A stretch of DNA of 7,331 nucleotides from Victivallales bacterium (GTDB lineage Bacteria > Verrucomicrobiota > Lentisphaeria > Victivallales > JAUVCU01). Below are positions 1-6,537 of the stretch, in pieces; the stretch's first letter is position 1, and each line of letters starts with the position of its first letter. A program made the translations under genes and the position numbers. The DNA is taken from positions 1 to 7,331 of the forward strand of contig JAOZMT010000002.1 in NCBI GenBank assembly GCA_029934175.1, in the 5' to 3' direction. The notes beneath the pieces are model-generated. The model ran no database searches and was not told the DNA's origin. It was given only the letters and a program-made list of their open reading frames with translations.

Positions 1-62
1 ATATTATCCTTTTTTATTTGTCTAAATTGCATTTTTCTTGCTTGAATATTGAAAAATCCTTG

Positions 63-87
63 TTGAATATTGGATATTCAATTTTTT
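63..87 (+). terminator. AT-rich palindrome followed by T-run (weak terminator or operator)
   Basis: TTGAATAT (63-70), the loop TGG (71-73) and ATATTCAA (74-81) form a perfect 8-bp inverted repeat, followed directly by six T (82-87). The geometry is that of an intrinsic terminator for a gene entering from the left. However, the stem has only one G-C pair, so it would be a feeble one. The same half-site also occurs as a direct copy at 42-49, exactly 21 bp (two helical turns) upstream. That makes a protein-binding operator an equally good reading. Confidence 0.3.
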
Positions 88-398
88 ATATTTAGCTTTC
101 ACATACAGGCTGAGAGCATAGATCGCAAGTTAAGTATAAGGACACATACAGTATCATGCTATGAATAAAATAATCATAAATAATTCAATGGTTTTATAAA
201 ACAAATTGATTTTTATACTGCAAACGGCTGAAAAATAAACTTCCTGAAAGCGCAAACAACAGCTCTTTTTAATTTTATAAATAATTGGTTACTTCTAGTA
301 GTCAAGAATTTATAAAATCAAAAATAGCAATTATTATCATCTTTCAAAAAGTATATTTTTCAACCGTTCACAGTATATCTTTAAAAAACTTATGGATT

Positions 399-426
399 TA
401 GGAGAAAACTGAATTTTCCTACTTTT
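399..426 (+). other. Weak hairpin in the gltB upstream region
   Basis: TAGGAGAA (399-406) can pair with TTTTCCTA (414-421) around the 7-nt loop AACTGAA. This gives 8 bp including one G-U wobble. The sequence after the stem is CTTTT. It could be a poor terminator or an RNA structure if transcription starts upstream of it. It lies before the best promoter candidate (456-483), so it would be in the transcript only if a more distal promoter is used. I assign no function. Confidence 0.25.
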
Positions 427-455
427 ATAAAACTCTAAAAAATCCTCTTAATTTC

Positions 456-483
456 TTGAAAAATTCATTGATAAATGTATATT
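456..483 (+). promoter_or_regulatory. Candidate sigma70-type promoter for gltBD
   Basis: TTGAAA (456-461) and TATATT (478-483) are separated by 16 nt. They match the -35 and -10 consensus at five and five of six positions in the usual sense. Transcription would begin near 490 and give a leader of roughly 45 nt before gltB. In DNA this rich in A and T, chance matches are common, so position and spacing are the main support. No operator overlapping it is evident. Confidence 0.4.
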
Positions 484-525
484 ACTTGTTAATTAAATAA
501 AAAATATTATTTTAAATAAAGAAAC

Positions 526-530
526 AGGAG
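526..530 (+). promoter_or_regulatory. Ribosome binding site of gltB
   Basis: AGGAG lies 5 nt before the ATG at 536. It is the only good Shine-Dalgarno match near the start of the gltB frame. It supports that start, which also places the catalytic cysteine at residue 24 after a propeptide of normal length. Confidence 0.85.
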
Positions 531-535
531 CGAGA

Positions 536-3500
536 ATGAGTAAAGTAAGAAGTTATTATCCTGACAAACAAGGATTATATGATTCAGCAAATGAACATGA
601 TGCATGTGGAGTAGGTTTTGTTGCAAATATTAAGAACAAAGCTAGTCATACTATCATAGAAGAGGGAGTGCGTGTTCTTGATAGGATGGCACATCGTGGA
701 GCTTTGGGTGGAGATAATGAAACTGGTGATGGAGCAGGAATAATGCTTCAAATTCCTGATGAATATTTTCAAAGAGTAATGAAAGAAGATGGAATTGATT
801 TTCCATCTAAAGGTCAATATGGTGTTGGAATGGTCTTTTTGCCACAGGAAAAAGATTTAGAACAAAAATGTATTGATATTGTTGATAAAGAAATAGAAAA
901 TGCAGGTTTGAAAACAATTGCGTGGCGTGCAGTTCCTACTGATACTACAAAGTTAGGAGCTTTAGCAACAAAAACAGCTCCTACTATTAAACAAATATTT
1001 ATTGGTTCTGATGAAAGTATTGATACTGATGGAATAGATAGAAAATTGTATATTGTTAGAAAAATGGTAGAGAGAGAACTTAGAAAATTTGATGAGGCAA
1101 TTGGAGAAATGTTCTATATTTGCTCAATGTCTGCACGAACTATTATTTATAAAGGATTATTGCACGCTCCGCAAATTCCACAATTTTATCTTGAATTAAA
1201 TGAAAAAGATTGCAAGAGTGCATTGGCTATAGTTCATGCTAGATATAGCACAAATACATTCCCTATGTGGCATTTAGCTCATCCGTTTAGAGTTGTTGCT
1301 CATAATGGAGAAATTAATACACTTCGTGGAAATGTAAATCAAATGCGTGCTAGAGAACAATCTATGCAGTCAGATTTATTTAAAGATGATTTACATAAAT
1401 TGTTTCCTGTTATAAAAGAAGGTTTAAGCGATTCTGCTTCTTTAGATAACGCTGTAGAATTTTTTATGGCAAATGGTCGTTCATTACCACATACAATGAT
1501 GATGATGATTCCACAAGCTTGGGGAGAAAAATATTTATTAGAAGATGATTTAAGAGGTTTCTTAGAATATCATGCAGGATTAATGGAGCCATGGGATGGT
1601 CCTGCTGGCGTAGCTTTTTCAAATGGGAAAGAAATAGGTGCTGTTTTAGATAGAAATGGATTAAGACCAGCTCGTTACACAATTACAAAAGATGATATAA
1701 TTGTTTTAGCATCAGAAGCTGGAGTTATGGATATTCCTGCAAGTGAAGCGGTTCAAAAAGGTCGTTTAAGCCCTGGTCAAATGATTTATATTGATTTAGA
1801 AAAAGGACATGTTGCTTTTGATAAAGAAATTAAAGCATTAATTTCGAGACAAAAGCCTTATCGTCGTTGGGTTGAAGAGAATAAGATTACTCTAAATGGT
1901 CTATTTGATTCTATAGTTGAACATGAATATGATAAAGAAGAATTATTGGAAAAACAATCTTTATTTGGATATACTCGTGATGAATTAGGAACAGTTTTAA
2001 CTCCAATGATAGAAAATGGAATGGAAGCAACTGGTTCAATGGGAAATGATGCAGCTCTTGCTATTTTATCTGACAAACCTCAATTGCTATATGCATATTT
2101 TAAACAATTATTTGCACAGGTTACAAATCCTCCAATTGACCCAATAAGAGAAAAACTTGTAATGTCATTGTCTGTATTTATTGGTAAGCATAGAAATATT
2201 TTATCAGAAACGCCAAAACATGCAGAATTGGTAAAATTAACAACACCAATTTTGACAAATGGAGATTTAGACCGTTTAAGAAATTCTGAACTTGCATCTT
2301 TAAAAGCTAAAACTTTTTCTATAGGATTTAAAGCTGGCGGAAATGGAGAAGAACTTCAAAAAGCTCTTGATATATTAAAAGCAAACACAGAAGAAGCAAT
2401 TAAAGACGGGATTAGTATTATAGTTTTATCGGATAAAAATTTAAATGCTGGAGAAATTCCAATTCCTGCACTACTCGCAACTGCGGCGATACATCATCAT
2501 TTAGTTGTTTGTGGAACAAGAACTCAAACAGGACTTGTTGTTGAGACTGGAGAGGCTAGAGAAATTATGCATCATGCTTTATTGCTAGGTTATGGTGCAA
2601 CAGCAGTTAATCCATATTTAGTATTTGAAACAATTATGGAACTTGTTGATAAAGGATTAGTGAAAGCTGGTATTGATAAAGTAAAAGCTATGGAGAATTA
2701 TATAAAAGCCACTGATAAAGGATTGCTTAAAATAATGTCAAAAATGGGCATTGCAACTCTTCGTTCTTATCGTGGTGCACAAATTTTTGAAGCAGTTGGT
2801 TTATCGCAAGGCTTAGTTGATAATTTCTTTACAGGAACACCATCAAGAATTGAAGGTATTGGTCTTGAAGAAATATCAAAAGAAGCAAATGCGAGATTTG
2901 AACAAGCAGAAGCACTAAAGGAAAAAGGAAGTTCACTTTTAGGTTCTAGTGGTCAATATTATTATAGAAATGATGGAGAGAAACATTTATGGCATCCAGA
3001 TGTTATAGTAAATCTTCAAAAAGCGTCAAGAGACAATGATAATGAAGCATATAAGAAATTTGCAGGTTATGTAAATTCACAAGCAGAACATCTTTGCACA
3101 CTTCGCGGATTATTTAAATTTAAAGAAGTTGAATCTATACCTTTAGAAGAAGTTGAACCTGCATCTGAGATAATGAAGCGATTTGTGACAGGAGCAATGT
3201 CATTAGGTTCATTAAGTAAAAATGTTCATGAAACAATAGCAATTGCTTTAAATAGAATTCAAGGAATGAGTAACAGTGGAGAAGGAGGCGAAGATCCAAT
3301 TCGTTTTACTCCACTAGAAAATGGGGACAGCAAATGTAGTGCAATTAAACAGGTTGCAAGTGGTAGATTTGGTGTAACTATTGAATATTTAGCAAATTCA
3401 AAAGAGATACAAATTAAAATTGCACAAGGCGCAAAACCTGGAGAAGGTGGACAGTTACCTGGTAAAAAAGTTGATAAATATATCGCAAGAGTTAGAAATT

Positions 3501-5080
3501 CTACTCCTGGTGTAACTTTAATATCTCCTCCTCCACATCATGATATTTATTCTATTGAGGATTTAGCTCAATTAATTTATGATTTAAAAAATGCAAATCC
3601 TGATGCTCGTGTTTCAGTGAAATTAGTATCTGAAATTGGAGTTGGAACAGTTGCTGCTGGCGTGTCAAAAGGTCATGCAGATATGGTATTAGTTAGTGGA
3701 CACGATGGCGGAACTGGAGCATCTCCAATGACTTCTATTAAACACGCTGGATTGCCTTGGGAATTAGGTTTAGCAGAAACTCAACAAACTTTAGTTTTAA
3801 ATCATCTTCGTGATAGAATTCGAGTGCAAACAGATGGCGGTTTAAAAACTGGTCGTGATATTGTAATCGGAGGTTTATTAGGAGCTGAAGAATTTGGTTT
3901 TGGAACAGCAATTCTTGTTGTTTGTGGATGTATAATGATGAGAAAATGTCATTCAAATACTTGTCCAGTTGGTGTTGCAACTCAAGATGAAGAGTTATGT
4001 AAACGATTTAAAGGAAAGCCAGAGCATATTATAAATTATCTAACAATGTTATCAGAAGAAGCTAGAGAATATATGGCAGAGCTTGGTATTCGTAAGTTTG
4101 ATGATTTAATTGGAAGAAGTGATCTTTTAGATATGAATAGAGCAATTGATTTTTGGAAAACTAAAAATCTTGATTTCTCGAAAGTATTTGAAAAACCAGC
4201 AGATACATCATTGCCAGTTCGCAGATTGGTTAATCAAGATCACGGTTTAGAGTCTGTAAAAGACAGAGAACTTATAAAACTTGCGAAGTGTGCAATTGAA
4301 AATAAAGAAAAAGTTGATATTGAACAAACTATTTGTAATACAGATAGGACTGTTGGAGCAATTATGTCAAGCACTATTGCAAAAAAATATGGAAACGCAG
4401 GGTTAGAAGACAATACTATAAATGTGAATTTTACAGGTGTTGCTGGACAAAGTTTTGGTGCATTTTTATCTCACGGTGTAACATTTAAACTCACAGGAGA
4501 GGCAAATGATTATGTTGGAAAAGGTATTTCAGGTGGAAAAATAATAGTTGTTCCTCCAGCAGATGCAGCGTATGATGCAGATAGAAATATCATTGCAGGA
4601 AATGTTTTAATGTATGGAGCTACAAGCGGAGAGGTTTATATTCGTGGAAGAGCTGGAGAAAGATTTTGTATAAGAAATAGTGGAGCGAAAACAGTAGTAG
4701 AGGGAATAGGCGATCACGGTTGTGAATATATGACTGGTGGAATTGTTGTAGTCCTTGGACCTACAGGAGTTAATTTTGCTGCTGGAATGAGTGGTGGGTT
4801 TGCTTATATTTATGATAAGCATTCAAAATTTAATTCAAATTGCAATCTTGAAATGGTAGATTTAGAGTCTATTGTAGAAGATAGTGATATTAACGAATTA
4901 AAAACGCTATTGCAAAATCAAGTTAAATATACAGGAAGCAAGAAGGCACAATTTATATTAGACAATTGGGAAGATGAATTACCTAAATTCATCAAAGTAT
5001 TTCCAATTGAATACAAGCGTGTTTTAGGTGAAATGATGAAAGAAGATGCAGAGATTGAAAGAGCATCAGAAAATAATTAA
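536..5080 (+). CDS. gltB: Glutamate synthase (NADPH), large (alpha) subunit
   Basis: This is the large subunit of cytoplasmic GOGAT, which converts glutamine plus 2-oxoglutarate and reducing power from GltD into two glutamates. At 1514 residues it has the family's usual length. A 23-residue propeptide precedes Cys24 (in EHDACGVGF), the expected N-terminal nucleophile of the class II glutaminase domain (about 24-430). That domain also shows R236-YSTNTFP, the oxyanion-site HNGEINT (256-262) and SDSASLDN with D299. A central linker domain (about 460-760) leads to the FMN-binding synthase barrel (about 800-1180), with SGEGGED around E916 and KPGEGGQLPG from K967. The 3Fe-4S ligands are C1132-x5-C1138-x4-C1143. 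A glycine-rich beta-helix domain (GXGXG type, about 1260-1450) closes the protein. The frame is intact and no key residue is missing. It ends in a tandem TAA TAA, and gltD follows after 15 nt. Confidence 0.98.
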   Translation: MSKVRSYYPDKQGLYDSANEHDACGVGFVANIKNKASHTIIEEGVRVLDRMAHRGALGGDNETGDGAGIMLQIPDEYFQRVMKEDGIDFPSKGQYGVGMVFLPQEKDLEQKCIDIVDKEIENAGLKTIAWRAVPTDTTKLGALATKTAPTIKQIFIGSDESIDTDGIDRKLYIVRKMVERELRKFDEAIGEMFYICSMSARTIIYKGLLHAPQIPQFYLELNEKDCKSALAIVHARYSTNTFPMWHLAHPFRVVAHNGEINTLRGNVNQMRAREQSMQSDLFKDDLHKLFPVIKEGLSDSASLDNAVEFFMANGRSLPHTMMMMIPQAWGEKYLLEDDLRGFLEYHAGLMEPWDGPAGVAFSNGKEIGAVLDRNGLRPARYTITKDDIIVLASEAGVMDIPASEAVQKGRLSPGQMIYIDLEKGHVAFDKEIKALISRQKPYRRWVEENKITLNGLFDSIVEHEYDKEELLEKQSLFGYTRDELGTVLTPMIENGMEATGSMGNDAALAILSDKPQLLYAYFKQLFAQVTNPPIDPIREKLVMSLSVFIGKHRNILSETPKHAELVKLTTPILTNGDLDRLRNSELASLKAKTFSIGFKAGGNGEELQKALDILKANTEEAIKDGISIIVLSDKNLNAGEIPIPALLATAAIHHHLVVCGTRTQTGLVVETGEAREIMHHALLLGYGATAVNPYLVFETIMELVDKGLVKAGIDKVKAMENYIKATDKGLLKIMSKMGIATLRSYRGAQIFEAVGLSQGLVDNFFTGTPSRIEGIGLEEISKEANARFEQAEALKEKGSSLLGSSGQYYYRNDGEKHLWHPDVIVNLQKASRDNDNEAYKKFAGYVNSQAEHLCTLRGLFKFKEVESIPLEEVEPASEIMKRFVTGAMSLGSLSKNVHETIAIALNRIQGMSNSGEGGEDPIRFTPLENGDSKCSAIKQVASGRFGVTIEYLANSKEIQIKIAQGAKPGEGGQLPGKKVDKYIARVRNSTPGVTLISPPPHHDIYSIEDLAQLIYDLKNANPDARVSVKLVSEIGVGTVAAGVSKGHADMVLVSGHDGGTGASPMTSIKHAGLPWELGLAETQQTLVLNHLRDRIRVQTDGGLKTGRDIVIGGLLGAEEFGFGTAILVVCGCIMMRKCHSNTCPVGVATQDEELCKRFKGKPEHIINYLTMLSEEAREYMAELGIRKFDDLIGRSDLLDMNRAIDFWKTKNLDFSKVFEKPADTSLPVRRLVNQDHGLESVKDRELIKLAKCAIENKEKVDIEQTICNTDRTVGAIMSSTIAKKYGNAGLEDNTINVNFTGVAGQSFGAFLSHGVTFKLTGEANDYVGKGISGGKIIVVPPADAAYDADRNIIAGNVLMYGATSGEVYIRGRAGERFCIRNSGAKTVVEGIGDHGCEYMTGGIVVVLGPTGVNFAAGMSGGFAYIYDKHSKFNSNCNLEMVDLESIVEDSDINELKTLLQNQVKYTGSKKAQFILDNWEDELPKFIKVFPIEYKRVLGEMMKEDAEIERASENN

Positions 5081-5081
5081 T

Positions 5082-5087
5082 AAGGAG
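5082..5087 (+). promoter_or_regulatory. Ribosome binding site of gltD
   Basis: AAGGAG is placed 8 nt before the ATG at 5096 and overlaps the second, redundant TAA after gltB. It is a stronger and better-spaced site than that of gltB. This is consistent with independent, efficient initiation of the small subunit from a shared gltBD transcript. Confidence 0.9.
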
Positions 5088-5095
5088 ATATTATT

Positions 5096-6526
5096 ATGGG
5101 TAATCCAAGAGGTTTTTTAGATATTGAAAGAAGAGAGCCAGGCTATAGAGCTTTGGCTGAACGAGTAAAGGATTATAAGGAAGTTGAAAAGAGACTATCT
5201 GACTCTGAACTAGAGGAGCAAGCAGCTCGATGTATGGATTGTGGAGTTCCGTTTTGTCATAGTAATGGCTGTCCGCTTCATAACATTATTCCTGAGTGGA
5301 ATGATCTTGTTTATAAAGGATATTGGAAAGAGGCTTTAGAAATTTTATCTTCTACAAGTAATTTCCCAGAGTTTACTGGTCGAATTTGTCCAGCTTTATG
5401 CGAGGCTTCTTGCACATGTGGAATTGATGGCAATGATCCAGTTACAATTAGACAAATAGAAATATCATTGGTTGAAAAAGGATTTGAGAATGGTTGGATA
5501 AAACCACAACCTCCAAAAAATCGTTCAAATAAAAAAGTTGCAGTTATAGGTTCAGGTCCTGCAGGATTAGCAACAGCTGATTCCTTAAATAAATTAGGGC
5601 ATTCTGTCACTATTTATGAAAAAGATAAATTTGTTGGTGGATTTTTAAGATATGGAATTCCTGATTTTAAATTAGATAAAAGTGTTATTGAACGAAGAGT
5701 TGATTTAATGAAAGAGGAAGGGGTTTGTGTTGAAACGGATGTTGAAATAGGTGAAGACATTTCGGGGAAATATCTGAAGAAAAATTTTGATGCAGTTGTG
5801 TTATCATCTGGCTGTCGTGCTCCTAGAGACTTACCTGCTCCTGGTAGAGAGGTAGAGGGAGTTTATTATGCTATGGAATTTTTAGGACAAAATAATAAAC
5901 GAGTTAGCGGAGAAAAATTTACAGAATCTGCGATTTGTGCAAAAGATAAAAATGTTGTTGTTATAGGTGGCGGTGATACTGGTTCAGATTGTGTTGGAAC
6001 ATCAAATAGACAAGGAGCAAAATCTGTTACACAAATAGAAATTATGCCACAGCCTCCAGAGGAACGCCATTGTGGAACTCCATGGCCTATGTGGCCTTAT
6101 CAAATGAAAACTTCTAGTTCTCATAAAGAAGGTTGTGAAAGAAAATGGAATATTAAAACTGTTAATTTTGAAGGCAAGAATGATAAATTAGTTGCGATTA
6201 ATGCAATTGAAGTAGAATGGGAAGTTGCAGATAATGGTCGTCCATTATCAATGAAAGATATAGAAGGCACTGAATTTAAATTAGAGGCAGATCTTGTATT
6301 CTTAGCAATGGGTTTTACTGGCACAGAAAACAATGGTATTTTAGAACAACTAGGTGTTGAATTAACGGAACGCAATGGAATAAAAGTTGATGCAAAATCT
6401 GCGACAAGTGCAGAAGGTGTCTTTGCCGCAGGAGATTCTGTAGCTGGTCCATCATTAGTTGTTAGAGCTATTGCCGATGGTAGAAAAGTTGCTGCTGAAG
6501 TTGATGATTATTTGAAAAATAAATAA
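5096..6526 (+). CDS. gltD: Glutamate synthase (NADPH), small (beta) subunit
   Basis: This is the electron-input subunit of GOGAT. It oxidises NADPH at FAD and passes electrons through 4Fe-4S clusters to the FMN of GltB. It is 476 residues long, normal for the family, and starts with the typical MGNPRGFL. The N-terminal cysteine-rich domain has C46-x2-C49-x4-C54-x4-C59 and a second set at C98, C102, C106 and C108, as expected for the two 4Fe-4S clusters. The FAD dinucleotide fold begins at GSGPAG (152-157). The NADPH fold begins at GGGDTG (291-296). The late FAD-contacting motif GVFAAGD lies at 441-447, preceded by LVFLAMGF at 400-407. Homologous Fe-S flavoproteins (dihydropyrimidine dehydrogenase, NfnB-like proteins) share this layout. 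The adjacent gltB and the overall length settle the assignment. It is co-oriented with gltB and nothing is broken. Confidence 0.97.
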   Translation: MGNPRGFLDIERREPGYRALAERVKDYKEVEKRLSDSELEEQAARCMDCGVPFCHSNGCPLHNIIPEWNDLVYKGYWKEALEILSSTSNFPEFTGRICPALCEASCTCGIDGNDPVTIRQIEISLVEKGFENGWIKPQPPKNRSNKKVAVIGSGPAGLATADSLNKLGHSVTIYEKDKFVGGFLRYGIPDFKLDKSVIERRVDLMKEEGVCVETDVEIGEDISGKYLKKNFDAVVLSSGCRAPRDLPAPGREVEGVYYAMEFLGQNNKRVSGEKFTESAICAKDKNVVVIGGGDTGSDCVGTSNRQGAKSVTQIEIMPQPPEERHCGTPWPMWPYQMKTSSSHKEGCERKWNIKTVNFEGKNDKLVAINAIEVEWEVADNGRPLSMKDIEGTEFKLEADLVFLAMGFTGTENNGILEQLGVELTERNGIKVDAKSATSAEGVFAAGDSVAGPSLVVRAIADGRKVAAEVDDYLKNK

Positions 6527-6537
6527 GATTTTATAAA

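Larger units (their letters stand above)
1..535. other. Long non-coding region upstream of gltB
   Basis: This is a 535-nt, very AT-rich stretch in which I find no convincing gene. The three + frames entering from the left edge stop at about 25, 45 and 95, and none looks like the tail of a known protein. It contains TTGAATAT direct and inverted repeats near 42-81, a weak hairpin at 399-421, four TTTATAAA palindromes, a promoter candidate at 456-483 and the gltB ribosome binding site at 526-530. I see no tRNA or rRNA, and no T-box or other riboswitch core. The length is generous for a simple promoter region. That would fit a divergent gene beyond the left edge or a regulated leader, but neither is demonstrated. 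Confidence 0.75.

Noticed and set aside
108..115. GGCTGAGA, resembling the first core segment of a TPP riboswitch
   Set aside because: The second core (CCTGAT...AATGCC-type sequence) and closing stems are absent downstream, and the downstream gene is GOGAT, not thiamine metabolism. A short chance match.
100..151. 9-bp direct repeat CACATACAG at 100-108 and 143-151
   Set aside because: There are only two copies, with no inverted partner, no mobile-element gene between them and no relation to a promoter. Too little to support a function.
161..199. Short + strand frame of 12 codons from ATG 161, a possible leader peptide
   Set aside because: It has no Shine-Dalgarno at proper spacing, no run of regulatory codons and no attenuator-type hairpin directly after it.
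392..412. Six-codon frame MDLGEN overlapping the 399-421 hairpin
   Set aside because: There is no ribosome binding site before the ATG and no attenuation architecture. It most likely arises by chance.
1..535. T-box or other known riboswitch in the gltB leader
   Set aside because: I found no T-box core (TGG-N-ACCGCG type) and no recognisable riboswitch consensus in the region.
1496..1507. Four consecutive ATG codons in gltB, a possible slippage tract
   Set aside because: The Met-rich stretch before IPQAW is normal for GltB proteins, the run is only four units and in frame, and the gene is intact.
5311..5610. Minus-strand open frame of 99 codons opposite gltD
   Set aside because: It lies wholly within the strongly conserved gltD coding sequence, has no recognisable domain and is best explained as a shadow of the real frame. 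The same applies to the other minus-strand frames opposite gltB and gltD.
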